Made by a program: the position numbers and the translations under genes. Shown piece by piece: positions 43,657 to 54,126 of a DNA stretch of 64,000 nt. The notes under the pieces are model-generated. The model made no database searches. It was not told the DNA's origin and saw only the letters and a program-made list of their open reading frames with translations. Every line of letters starts with the position of its first letter. The stretch's first letter is position 1. Source of the DNA: Xiphydria camelus (taxonomy: Eukaryota > Arthropoda > Insecta > Hymenoptera > Xiphydriidae); NCBI GenBank assembly GCA_963678675.1, contig OY783198.1, positions 20,198,684 through 20,262,683 on the forward strand. The letters are read 5' to 3'.

Positions 43657-44872
43657 TATCGGCTATAAAATTCTATAATCCTGAATCACGTTCCTCGGCG
43701 ATAATGACACAATCTCAAGAATCAGGGGTAGGCACCTAACTCCTCGTAATCCCCGCGATAAACGACGAATCGATCCTCGCGCTAGGCATCCGCAGTCCCC
43801 TCTCGGGCGAGCAGGACACGAGAAAGGAGCGGGAGGGTGGCGCGCGGGCGAATAGATCGGGGAATAAAGGACATAAAAGCGCGCGATTCGGGTAGAAAAA
43901 CGCGATGCCCCGCGCCGTTTAGCATTGTCTCGCTTCTTCTCCGTCGGGCGGGTTACCCTCTCCTCGAGATCCTTTAAGCCTCGCGTCAGCCGGGGGAGAA
44001 GGGTCCGGCGCGGAGGACAGAAACTCAATTTCCAGGGCGCGCGCGGCGCGATCCCCGCGCGGGGGTCGAACTGCGCGGGGGGAGAAACCGTTGCAGGTAT
44101 GTCGCAGTCGCGGTCGCCCCGCGTCGAATCGCGGTCCGCAAAAATTCTCTTCGGCCGTCCATCACTCCGCGCCTGACAATTCCCCGTAGATACCGATTCG
44201 CCGCGTCACGTCGCCGACGCCGAACAACGCGACGGCGTCATTCGGGCACCAAATCGTTCCGATTCATCCGCGCGCGGCTTCGCCCCGCGTTTTCCGGCGG
44301 GGAATCGCCCGTCTCTTTCACTTTCACGAAGGCGCGGGGCTCGCCGCGGACCGCCCCCAAACGCCGTGGGCCCGACGCGGAGAGAAAGGAGGTGTTATTA
44401 AAAATTAGGAGCGAGAATCGAGGTGAATGGTGCAAGTCACGGGCCCTGAGTGACTGCGGAGTCCTGTACGCGGCGTCGAAGCGCGAGCGGCGGGTCCGGG
44501 CGGACGTGGAGGTGCAGCTCCTGCGAGCGGTCATAATTAAAAAATTACAGGAGCGGCTTGTGTATCCTCCCTCGTTACGGGGGCTTGCGAGGGGGAGGAC
44601 GAGGGATTCGGTTCATTCATGACGCCGGGAAATAAGGGTCAGGCGCCACCGCGGTGCCGTGGATGCCTCGTTCCGAGTCTCGCGCGACGGTAACGTGTTG
44701 GCGGGGATCGGTTGAATGATCTGTGCTCGATGTAACTTCTCGAATACACCGATGTAAAAAATTGAGTCGGGTGGAAGACAATTATTTGACTCGATAGAAT
44801 GCTGCCGGTCATCGGCTGTTAAATAAATGTTTGGTAGAGTTAAATAAACTGATGTCATTATAGGGTGCCAAA
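43657..44872. other. GC-rich single-copy DNA, no gene supported
   Basis: GCAG/GTATGT at about 44094 resembles a donor downstream of a short Arg-rich frame (43925-44176), but no acceptor or domain supports it. No repeats were seen. Confidence 0.35.
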
Positions 44873-45053
44873 AGGTAGACCGAGGCAAATCGGATCATAG
44901 ATCTATATTTATTAAATCGTGGTGAAAATGAATTTCTATAGTTCCTATTACTTCATTAAAGAGGAATGAAGTAATACGAACAATCGAAACGCTCATTTTC
45001 AACACTACTTAAGAAATATAGATAATATGATCCAATTCGCCTCGGTCTACCCT
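44873..45053. mobile_element. hairpin MITE, AGGGTAGACC family, copy 3
   Basis: GGTAGACCGAGGCAAATCGG and CCAATTCGCCTCGGTCTACC are inverted, with inner ATTACTTCATT/AATGAAGTAAT. It is homologous to 20709-21102 and 22409-22602. Confidence 0.85.
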
Positions 45054-45111
45054 AATTGAAAATGGTCAATTGAAAAAAATGTCTAATTCAATGAAATATC
45101 TAAATTGATCG

Positions 45112-45440
45112 CTCGACCATCCTATCTTATGTATTTTTTTCACGCTGATTATATGAAAAGCACAGTTATTAGGTCGATACCTCTAAGGAAATATAAGATA
45201 TCGATGATTTTTAATGTGCGAAAAAATTATTTTTTCCTATATATAAAAGTCATCGATATCTTGATGTTCCTTTGAAGTTTCTCCCAAAAGTATAAGATTT
45301 TTAGAATCAGCACAAAAAATACATCGAATAAAGTGGTCGTTAACTCGATTTCCGATATTTCAATTTTTGCGAAAATATGTATTAAGAAGTTTTTCTTTAC
45401 AACAAGAGGCATCCCCGTGCATTTTTTCATGCTGATTGCA
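45112..45440. repeat. single copy of the AT-rich repeat seen in tandem at 7.8 kb
   Basis: Shares the order TCGACCATCCTATCTTATG, AAAAGCACAGTTATTAGGTC, AGGAAATATAAGATATCGATG, AAAAATTATTTTTTC and TCATCGATATCTTGATGTTCC with 7842-8380. Confidence 0.7.
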
Positions 45441-45489
45441 AAGAGGAGGGGGAGGGGGTAAATTAATGGAACACATACATTCGATTCAC

Positions 45490-45597
45490 TTATACGACGC
45501 CAGGAACTACAAAAGTTCCAGGCGCCACCGTGATTCTGTCGCGCCCCTCGTCGGATCTCTCGCTGCAGCACATCCTGGCCAGGTCCACCAGGGCAAC
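45490..45597 (-). CDS. candidate minus-strand terminal exon
   Basis: After an AAAATCAG acceptor-like site the minus strand reads VALVDLARMCCSERSDEG... for 35 codons to a TAA, with G or C at most third codon positions. The frame starts in phase 0, which would be compatible with the candidate at 47671-47733. The acceptor has a poor pyrimidine tract, and an overlapping 146-codon plus-strand frame (45436-45876) exists. The family is unknown and the call is speculative. Confidence 0.18.
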   Translation of the reverse strand, partial: VALVDLARMCCSERSDEGRDRITVAPGTFVVPGVV

Positions 45598-46298
45598 CTG
45601 ATTTTTTTAAGAGCCCCGAAGATAACGCGAAGTGACTTCGAACGACGCGATCGTCCTACGAATATCGTATACTTGGCGCGAGGGCCAACGAAAGCAAACA
45701 AGAGATACGCGGCGGAACGTGTCCTCGATACGAGCTTCCGCCGCCGGCGTATCGATAATTACTGTCGAGATAAAACGATCCCGCGAGCTCCGTCGCCTCG
45801 GACATACCTGGCCTACCTCTCGAACGACGCGCTCGTGCTTCCTCGCGACGAATATTATTATAATAAAAATTCGTGATCGATGAGTCTCTCCGCTCGACTA
45901 CGGGGAGAGCCGCGTTCGTCATAGTTCAGGGTCTATCTTATCTAACGGCCAACGAGTCTGTTTGAAATGGTTCGAAAATGGTTTGGAGATTAGTACAAAA
46001 GTGCCGAACGACTCTCCGGCGTGTTGCCGTCCTTTTTGGAGCCGTCGCTTTCCTTTTTTCGAGCGTCTCTCTTTTATTCTTTCTCCGTGTACTTGCAGCT
46101 TTCCGAAGGAGAAAGTCCGGGTTCGATGATAAATCGAGTGGACTAATTGCAGGGTATTTGAACCTCGGTCCGTTAACCTTCGCCAGAATATTTTCTTAAA
46201 TTTTGTAAAAAGAATCGAATTATGGAATCGGTCAGCTGATTGTCCTTCATTTTATCGTTTATATGTATAGATATCATCGAGCATCTTATAGGTACTAT
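45598..46298. other. single-copy DNA, no gene supported
   Basis: It includes the rest of the 146-codon plus-strand frame and a Phe/Leu-rich 73-codon frame (45978-46199). Neither has a recognisable domain or homologue. Confidence 0.3.
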
Positions 46299-46688
46299 GC
46301 ACAGTAAACAATTCTGCGATGTGAACCTACATAGATTTTTGATGTCAGATAACAATGACATAAAACTGAATGACACCAGATGTGGTATATACCATATGAG
46401 GCTAAAGGTTAGCCTCGGCGAATAAGCTACTCGCCGAGAAAGAAACTTCAATCGCTATTATCTCATTATCTATGAACTTTTGGCTGATATTTATATAATA
46501 CTTTTTTAAAGATTACATTTTTATCTGTAACAAAGTCTTATATCGACGTAGACCAAAAGTTAATAAATAATGAGGTTGTAGTGATTGAAGTTTCTTTCCT
46601 GGCGAGTAAGTTTAGCCCCGTTGTGTGTGTTTATAGGTCCACTCCGGTGAAATAGCGTTAAAAATTAACATCACTTTTTTACCGTGTG
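46299..46688. mobile_element. composite: CACNGTAAAAAA MITE split by TTACTCGCC MITE
   Basis: The outer arms (GCACAGTAAACAATTCTGCG and TAACATCACTTTTTTACCGTG) belong to the family at 49794. The insert, 46392-46630, has arms AAGAAACTTCAATC and GATTGAAGTTTCTTTC, TACTCGCC/GGCGAGTA, and GAACTTTTGG/CCAAAAGTTA. The same combination occurs at 6184-6510. Confidence 0.82.
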
Positions 46689-47504
46689 TAGTGTACAATC
46701 ATAAAGGCTTGGATTGCCTCTCTTTCATACCAACAATTTCGCCCTACATTTTGCCCCTCCTCTCCTTCCCCATGACGCATACACATGCGCTTATCTCGCT
46801 CGCGCGATCCGGCGACGCGCCGTTGTTCGCGAGCGCGAAATAAAATTCCTCCCGAAAAGGCAGCGGTCGAGCGTTCACCGCCGAGGCACGGTGTACCGCA
46901 TACAACGTAGACACGCACCGTGCCCTATTCCCAGCCGCACATTTTTTCCACGAACGCCTTTCTCACCCGGTCTAATCGGCATCCAGTTAAACGCGGGCAC
47001 GCCGAGCTGAGAGCGAAAACGATGCCTCTCTCGCTTTCGAACGCTCTCGCTCGCCCGCGTGCGTCGCTTACGCCGCACACTCCGGCAATTTTGTTTTACT
47101 GCCTCGGAAGACGGACCCGAGAGCCGCGCCGCGGTCGGAGCACCGGTATAATCGATCGAAATTTCATCGGCTTCGAGAGAGGGCGAAGAATCGAGAGCCC
47201 GAGGTCTCTCGATTCTTTCGCGGGTTAATTGCACGTGTACGACCTGCCGGCGATGTTCGTGTTTGACGACGAAAATTCGCCACACTCCGCGGGAAGAATG
47301 AGTCCTCGCTGCGTATGCTTATAGGTACGATACTATGCGAAATTGCAGCGAAGTGCGCGTCTTGTGTACGACAATGCTTTCCGGTCTTTATCTTCTCTCG
47401 TACATCTCCGTATCCGACGGGCACAGAGATAACTCAGGCGGGAAAGTTCTACATAATTTCTATACCTACAGTTCAGATTATTTTAATTTTTTAAATCTTT
47501 GTTT
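46689..47504. other. GC-rich single-copy DNA, no gene supported
   Basis: Overlapping frames occur on both strands without domains. No repeats were recognised. Confidence 0.35.
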
Positions 47505-47582
47505 AATCCATATATGATTTATATATAGGAATCATATATAATCCATACAGTACCAAATCCATATATGGACTAGGTATATATA
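47505..47582. repeat. degenerate AATCCATATAT direct repeats
   Basis: AATCCATATAT-type units recur at about 47505, 47540, 47556 and 47570, mixed with TATATATAGG. It is a short AT-rich minisatellite-like block. Confidence 0.7.
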
Positions 47583-47670
47583 ATCCATATAAAACTTTTC
47601 CACCTGGGAAGATCTAATAATCGTTTTGTTTTACGGAACTCACTCTGCGTCATGAGGACGCCCTCCTTAC

Positions 47671-47733
47671 CCCTCCTCCCTTAATCGAAAGAAACTCATC
47701 GGCGCTCTCTAAATCTAAATCGACAAAATCCAT
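47671..47733 (-). CDS. candidate minus-strand first coding exon
   Basis: A minus-strand ATG at 47733-47731, in context GTCGATGG, opens 21 codons reading MDFVDLDLESADEF..., acidic and unlike the Arg-rich noise around it. It is followed directly by GTAAGG (GT at 47670-47669), phase 0. About 217 bp upstream on that strand is TGACGTCA (47950-47957) near CACGTG (47898-47903), plausible promoter elements. No family was recognised. A second donor-like GTGAGT lies at about 47638. Confidence 0.28.
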
Positions 47734-47949
47734 CGACGGTCCACTCACCACCCGAAAAAAAAAGTGTCCAAACCGATCGAACGAAACCAGCCTCATCGCC
47801 AAGCCGCCGATCTTCTTCCCTCCACAAATTGTCCTCTCCTCTCCTCCCACTTTCCCTCGTCTCTCTCGCAAGTCTCGCCCGTAGATCCCGACCTGTGCAC
47901 GTGGTCACGCACGGCGTCGACCGCGAGAGTGCGCGCGTTGCGTGGCCAG

Positions 47950-47957
47950 TGACGTCA
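47950..47957. promoter_or_regulatory. CRE palindrome TGACGTCA
   Basis: A full-length CREB/ATF site in GC-rich DNA, with CACGTG about 50 bp to its left. If the minus-strand candidate exon at 47671-47733 is real, these lie in its proximal promoter. Confidence 0.3.
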
Positions 47958-48440
47958 CGGCCTTTACGATTTATCGTGAGTTATACGGGCGCGCGTACAT
48001 TAGGGAAGGTCAGTGGCACTCTCGCTCGCGCCCCAAACGATTCCAAAGTACGTACTATGACCACGCATGGCCGTGCTATGTGGCAGGCGGCGCGCGGAGC
48101 CGTGGTGTGTGCCCGCGCCGGGACCGTGTGTGGGCTCCTTCTCTCTCTCTCGCGTGCGCACACGTGTCCCCCCGCCTGTATACTCGCGCGCGTGTACGTA
48201 TAGAGCCGCGTGTAACCGCCAACTTCGTGAATGGAGCGGCGGACGATCAATGCCTACTACCTTACCTACGTCGTACACACGTTTCACGCCACTCACGCGC
48301 CGGTGTATCCTATCGTGGCTCCGCGCTCGGATCCTCGATCGCTTCCTGCGCGGTTATCACCCCTACGATGTATTCGGAATAGCCTCGAATGGCTTGGCAA
48401 ATGCGCATGGGAATCTCTGTTTCGTTTTAAAGTACATATA
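47958..48440. other. GC-rich single-copy DNA, no gene supported
   Basis: CpG- and CA/GT-rich, with mirror-image frames on both strands. No repeat was recognised. Confidence 0.35.
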
Positions 48441-48907
48441 TGCTGAGAAAAATAACTTGGTTAAAATGACAAAATGCATTTGGATAAACGAGTTTAGTTA
48501 TTCTAACAAAAATACTAGTAAATTGAACCAAATAGTTAGTTATTCTGACTATATATTTAATAATTCTAACTACATGTCTAGTTATTCTAACCAGAAAAAT
48601 GGTTAACTTAACCAAATAAATGCAGAATCCATATTTCAGCAAATGCATGGTTTGGTCATGATTTGGTCAAAATGACAAAATAGATTTGGATACCAAAATA
48701 GATTTGGAGAACCAAAATACTAGTAAGTTGAACCAACTATTTGATTGTTCTAATTACACGTTTAGTTATTCTAACTGCATGACTAGTTATTCTAACCAGA
48801 AAATGGTCAGTTTAGCCAGACACATAGAGAATTTACATTTCACCAAACGATTTGGTTATGGTCTCCAGAGGATTTTGATTTTATTGAACAGTTTTTTTTT
48901 CTTAGTG
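48441..48907. mobile_element. double-length MITE with two exactly 21 bp phased arrays, copy 5
   Basis: It starts GCTGAGAAAAATAACTTGG and ends TTTTTTTTCTTAGTG followed by TA. The internal region is duplicated: array 1 has TAGTTATTCTAAC-like motifs at 48495, 48516, 48537, 48558, 48579 and 48600; array 2 at 48721, 48742, 48763, 48784 and 48804. Two ATTTGGTCA blocks mark the duplication. It is 467 bp, about twice the family size. Confidence 0.9.
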
Positions 48908-49793
48908 TATAACGCATTGGACTTACGCACAGAAACAATTGCGTGCTCGTTTCTGAAACGCACTAAAACTTTCGCTTCTCTATTTACCGAGCAGGTATTC
49001 CGGTATTCGAAAACTTGAAAACTAAGGAAACCTAAAAGCGCGAGAGGTTCTCGTCGCGACGCCCAGGTATAGAGATCCGGTCACGTTTTTCTCGCGCGTT
49101 TCGGGCAAGGGTACCCTTTATAGGCGCACCGACCGATTTGCGTTAATTGTCGGTCGGCACTCTCGGTGCACCGTAAACAAAAGCCCGTAAATAACCGCGG
49201 TCCGTCTCGGGCGTGCGGAACGATGCGTCGCGGAAAGACCTGTCCGGGAATTAGGATTACACGCCTGCGAATAATAATGCTATAAAGTACCCCACGGCGT
49301 GACACGGGGCGGCATAGTTAGGATGGACAATGGTCAGCCGGTGGCTGGTGGGTGCATTGTCCCGTCAGCTTTTGCCGATGAAGGTCCGGCGCGCAGGTGC
49401 TCGGCGAGCGACGAGTGACCCGCGGGGGGTGGGGGGTCAGGGCTCGACTCGGTCACGGCCGCGGACGTCACGGAGACACCCAGTATGTGGAGTATTTCGG
49501 GAAGGGAGGAAAAACTAGGTGCGCTTTTGCGTGACACTTGTCCGGTGGTGGTGATTGTTGAGGGGGCGCGGTGTAGAGAGTGACCGGATTTTGCACCGGT
49601 CGTGCGACTACGGAAAAAAGTGATTTTGCTGGGACGGCACATTTTTATGCCGGAGAAAATTTCACTGTGATTGCAGTTGTGTTTGTTATTTGTTTCATTG
49701 CAAAAACGGTTGGCGTATTTTAATTTTTTTTTAACGAGAAATCTTTGATGTTTGAGAGAATATTGATCGACGGTTTCTTTTATTTAGAATATA
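48908..49793. other. single-copy DNA, no gene supported
   Basis: A 31-codon frame from ATG 49323 (MDNGQPVAGGC...) overlaps a 102-codon minus frame and another plus frame. A CAG/GTGCTC site follows, but the evidence is too weak to call an exon. Confidence 0.3.
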
Positions 49794-49910
49794 CACGGTA
49801 AAAAAGTGTAGATACGATGTGTATGTATATCACATTTAGTCTTGTGGTATTGTTATCTGACATCAAAAAAGTGGTCTATATAGGTCCAGACCGCGGAATT
49901 TTTTACCGTG
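49794..49910. mobile_element. CACGGTAAAAAA MITE, intact copy
   Basis: It is 117 bp flanked by TA on both sides (49792-49793, 49911-49912). Ends CACGGTAAAAAAG and TTTTTTACCGTG are inverted. The interior includes GTCTTGTGGTATTGTTATCTG and AGTGGTCTATATAGGTCC. This is the smallest intact copy and defines the family's ends. Confidence 0.92.
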
Positions 49911-51019
49911 TACAGGTAAATATGTGAAATAATTGTGCGATTATTCCCAGCGGTATATATCTTCGAAATTGAAATTTCAGTACAAGACGTATTTTCCTTA
50001 AATAATAGTATTTTTTGCAATAATACGTATATATCATCGATCCAACATTGTACATTTCCACGATTCCGTCATTGAGGTATCTTCTTCAACTCAGCTCCAG
50101 GGTCGCTCGTTCTTCGAGGAAAGAAAGTAAAGGGAAGAATATAACGCGAATAGATATTTTTCGAAATCCCACGAAAAGACCGCGCGCGGCGCGACTTCTA
50201 AAAATACACCAAGTTCAAAGTCGGCGAGGAGAGAAAGAGAGAGAGAGAGGCGAGCCAGCTTTTTCTCTTAATCCTTCGCGTCTCCTTCCTTTACGGTCTT
50301 CCCCCTCTTCCTTCCCCGCCCGTTCCCCGCTCTCCCCCTCCCGCTATACTTCTACTTGTTTCTCATCGCGTAGGTACTCTCGGCGCGGCGCGGTCAGTAA
50401 TTAGGCCCCCCGCGTAAACACACCACGCTCTCCGGTGTCCTCGTTCGACCGACGTTTCCCGGCATGCCGCCGTCTCCCTTCGACTCCTTAGCGGCCGGCC
50501 CCGAAGAGACACCACGCCGGCCCGAGAACACTCTAATTACGGCTAATTTTGTTAATTACCGAGAACCCCGAGGAACGACCCCCTCATTCTTATACCGCAC
50601 TAATTCGGGGGTCCAACATTGTGTCTAGACTTTAAACAACATTCGCGCGATTCCCCGACGGACCGTCGGCTCGGCTTCAATTACTTCCACCTCCAACTCC
50701 CTGGACTTCGGCGGGAATTTTTGCATTTTTTCCCATTCCGCGGGCCCCGTGAGAAGAGGGCCCGCGGATACATAGTTTCACGCGAATGGGTGAAATTCGC
50801 TGAGTGGGCGTGGGAATTACGCTTTGAGCGATGAATGCTGCTGTGTTTATGCATATGTGGACTTCTGAGATATCTGGGAAAAGGAGAGATCGCCCTTTGT
50901 CTATTTTATGCTGAGATAGGTGGGTTTTTTTTAAATATTGAACTTGTAATTAAGAGAAAGCAGTGTGGAGAGGCGTGTGGTTATTATTGTAAAAAAATTT
51001 GTAATTTTAATATACCTTT
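49911..51019. other. single-copy DNA, no gene seen
   Basis: A GA run lies at about 50227-50249. From 50835 the DNA is AT-rich, with a 106-codon Ile/Cys/Tyr-rich frame (50835-51155) that has no recognisable domain and crosses a hairpin. Confidence 0.35.
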
Positions 51020-51071
51020 ACATAAAGCTATCTTCCAATACATAATCATGTATTGGATAAAAGCTTTATGT
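51020..51071. repeat. short hairpin with 4 nt loop
   Basis: ACATAAAGCT and CCAATACAT are mirrored by ATGTATTGG and AGCTTTATGT with AATC between them. The tight loop is unlike a typical pre-microRNA. Confidence 0.6.
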
Positions 51072-51803
51072 ACGATTGGATTAAATTTAATAGATAGGTA
51101 TATATATATTGTGTTTTTTAACAGTGATATCATAACGATTTTAAATTACCTATAGATACAATGTATTCCTAATTCCTAATCTTTCCTCGAGTCAAACTTG
51201 CACATATATGCATTTATCGGTCGTTCAAATTACAAAAGGAAAACTAAAATATCTCTGAAATATATCTATATGTAGCGCATGCACCCAAAGTTTCGAAAAT
51301 CCGCTCCCAACACCGGAGACGCGCGCGCCCTCCAGGTATAGGTATACAGCTACGCGGAGGATCCTCGGAAAGAATGAAAGAAAGGCTTAGAGAAGGGCGT
51401 CCCTCCCTCCTGCAAAGACATAAAAATCCTGGTCCTCTCCGACAAAGCTGCCTCGGCGGCGTCAAGGAACGCCGCGGAGCGCGAGGATGCAAGAACAATA
51501 TTTTACTTTCAATGCGAAGAACGCCAGCACCTGCTGTCTCCGTTCAAAATCTATACCTGGCGGATATAGAGAGGAGCGTGGAAACCGCGCGCGCGTACAG
51601 AATCCTCTCCGTCGGTCCCCGAAACTCATTTCCGAACGCGACACCTTGAAAAATCGACGGATGCGCATTGTGGCCCTCTCGGTTGCTCTCCTTCGGATCG
51701 CGTCGCTCGTATTTCTTTGGAAACGAGTGCAGCTGATGTGGACTTTCACGATCGAATATTTCGAATCCACATGCGGTTACTTACAAGCGAACACGTGCGC
51801 ATC
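51072..51803. other. single-copy DNA, no gene seen
   Basis: AT-rich to 51300, then GC-rich with overlapping frames on both strands. No repeat was recognised. Confidence 0.35.
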
Positions 51804-52046
51804 GAGAAAATGATTTATTGGTAATTTATAAATGTAATTTCAAATACGACGAAACAAATATTTCATTAGGACAGGAAAATATACGTTAACTGTTAAAATA
51901 TTTATTTCATTGAAACGATTGCTTCAAAGGATCAAATTGTACCGAATAAATATTACAATAGTTAACGAATATTTATTTGGTCCGATAAAATATTTATTTC
52001 GCCATATTCAAAGGAACATTTATTAACTACAAATAAACTGCTCTCG
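51804..52046. mobile_element. MITE, CAGTTTATTTGTAGT family, copy 3
   Basis: Ends include ATGATTTATTGGTAATTTATAAATG and CATTTATTAACTACAAATAAACTG. TACGTTAACTGTTAAAATATTTAT pairs with ATAAATATTACAATAGTTAACG. It is homologous to 31175-31675 and 35393-35630. Confidence 0.82.
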
Positions 52047-52376
52047 GAACATGCGAACTATCCAAAGGCGCGGAAAAATCGTCATCTAGGACTTTCTCTG
52101 ATTGGGAATGCGCCGCGTGACCGAAGCGGATACACCGGGCGCTTTCACCGAATGCGCGCGAGGAGCACTTATTACCCCGACGGTCATATCGTTGTTCAAT
52201 GGCGAATTATACAACAGTATTTCCGTCGTAAAAAGAGAAAGAGGGGAGAGAATCGGAGCGTCACACAGTCAGATCTATATATTAGTAGGAAGATTGGCTG
52301 CAGAAGCGTTCGCATATTTTTGAAAATTTTCTTCAAAAAAATTTTGCTGAATGAAATACTATTTCGAATTGCAATA
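52047..52376. other. single-copy DNA between MITEs
   Basis: Short frames only; no exon or RNA gene was recognised. Confidence 0.35.
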
Positions 52377-52702
52377 CAGTAGACTCTCGATTATCCGAGG
52401 TAATTGGGACCGAGGGTACCTCGGTTAAAAATAAAACTCGGATAATCTGAAGTTCTTTTAAATTGCTCGTGGATGACGAAGAAAAATCCAGAAGGTACAT
52501 TTTACAGTTTTATATTTACTTACATGTGTATTTTATCTAACAAGGAAGTCTTTGATGGATTTTTGCCCGCACCAATCATTAAAATTCTTTCGTTTTTTCG
52601 ATCGCACCGATAAATACCTAATCATTTCATTTTTTCCTGAGAGAGCTCTCGGTTAATCCGGAGCCTCGGTTAACCGGGACTCGGATAACCGCGAGTCTAC
52701 TG
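52377..52702. mobile_element. pogo/Tigger-like MITE
   Basis: CAGTAGACTCTCGATTATCC at the left and GGATAACCGCGAGTCTACTG-type sequence at the right are inverted. TA flanks both sides (52375-52376, 52703-52704). CAG...CTG ends with TA duplication and GATTATCCGAG/CTCGGATAACC sequence are typical of pogo/Tigger elements of the Tc1/mariner superfamily. The 326 bp body carries no transposase. Confidence 0.8.
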
Positions 52703-52770
52703 TACCTATTTTGCAAAATTCATGTTGTCACTCCAATGCCACACAGTCGATCACATAACTCCAGAAATTA

Positions 52771-52962
52771 CACTGAGAAAAAAAAGATTAAAAACTGTTC
52801 TGTTAGAAGGATAATCTGAGTATGAAAGGTAAAATAGATCAAAAATGATCCTTTCAGGGTTTAAAATTTAACCTTCTGTAGGGTAATTTTTTATCTATTT
52901 TACCTTTCGTACTCAGATTATCCTCTAACGGAATAATTTTTAATCTTTTTTTTTTCTCAGTG
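52771..52962. mobile_element. MITE, CACTGAGAGAAAAAAG family, copy 2
   Basis: It is flanked by TA on both sides. The ends are CACTGAGAAAAAAAAGATTA and AATCTTTTTTTTTTCTCAGTG. TTCTGTTAGAAGGATAATC and GATTATCCTCTAACGGAA are the inner inverted arms, with AAAGGTAAAATAGATC and ATCTATTTTACCTTTC. It is homologous to 9132-9326. Confidence 0.92.
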
Positions 52963-53035
52963 TAGGTACTTTAAAGCCAGAATGCGGGCACTCAGTGCTC
53001 TTCATTCCAAATCCATTTTTCTCCGTGTAGGTACT

Positions 53036-53162
53036 ATTCCAAATGATGGTAAGGAAGAGATATCCAATCGATGTATTAAAAAATCTCATCGGTATAAATA
53101 AATAATTTCAGGCGACCGCGCAAGTAATTTTCAGTGCATCCAACTAATTCTTTTTCTCTGTT
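53036..53162. mobile_element. right half of the CACAAGGAAAAAGAATT MITE family
   Basis: ATTCCAAATGATGGTAAGGAAGAG, ATAAATAAATAATTTCAGGCGACC, AAGTAATTTTCAG and CTAATTCTTTTTCTCTG match the right half of 10793-11050. The left half is missing; a lone TTTTTCTCCGTGTA end lies just upstream at about 53015-53028. Confidence 0.75.
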
Positions 53163-54126
53163 GTACCTATACCACTCGAATACGCGCCTACCATCGACGT
53201 ATCGCGCGCGACGATCGGTCCAGGGTGGTCCGCGGCCCCGCCGCGCGTCAGGGGAGGGAGAGATTCGAGATTTCTCGGGTCAGCACGCGGCGGCGGATCA
53301 TCGCGTACCGTGTATACGAGGTGCGCAGCCCCCAGGGAAAGGGAAGAGGGGTGGTCTCTCGGGCGCCCGGCTGTCTGGTCCGTCCGGTTTCCCCCCGATG
53401 TCGGTTTGAAAGTTGCACTGCGGAATGACCACTGCCGCGCTCTACCCGCGCAGGGTCTCTCTTCCCATAGCTTCACCCCCTTTTATTTCAGCCTCTCTCT
53501 CTCTCTCGCTCCCTTCTACCTGCGCGCCCGACGACCGCCACCAGCCCCATTCACCGAAGAGAGAGTCCCCGACGTTGCGTGCTCCTCGTTTCATCCGCTT
53601 TTAAACGACCGTCGTCATGCGACGACCCACCTCTCGCGTCCTGCCGTAACGCACGGCGCGGATACACGTGTATCTGTAAATAAGATACGCGTTGCGCGCT
53701 CTCGGTAAATAAATAACGAGCGCGCGAATACCCGATATTAGGGTCGCGTACGTAGGTACCCACCGTTTGCTCTTGAAAGGGAACGCTTATCCTGCGAGCT
53801 TTTCCTCTTCCGTCGCTCGCGCGCGCACTGTTACTCGTAAACTATGTATGTATATTATATCCTACACGCGCGGAGCATCCCATTATCTATTTCCTATGGG
53901 AAAGAAATAAGTGCGCGCATCTCGATGCTGCGCCCGGTGCAATACCCATCCGACGGTCGCTGTTACGTATTCGTAGATTTCGCGCTGCTGGTGAAGTGAG
54001 AGCGATTTGAAGGGCGAGAGTTGTTCGTATTGGAGCACGCTATACTTTATAGTTCCAGTTGTCTATCCATTTGTACGTGCGTTGCAAAGTTTCGAGTTAA
54101 TAAGCATATCTACTTGTAGGTAGGTA
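53163..54126. other. GC-rich single-copy DNA, no gene supported
   Basis: A CT run occurs at about 53492-53510, just right of a TTTTATTTCAG acceptor-like site at about 53482. The following frames are low-complexity. No exon was confirmed. Confidence 0.35.

Noticed and set aside
50835..51155. 106-codon Ile/Cys-rich frame
   Set aside because: AT-rich, crosses a hairpin, no domain; compatible with chance.
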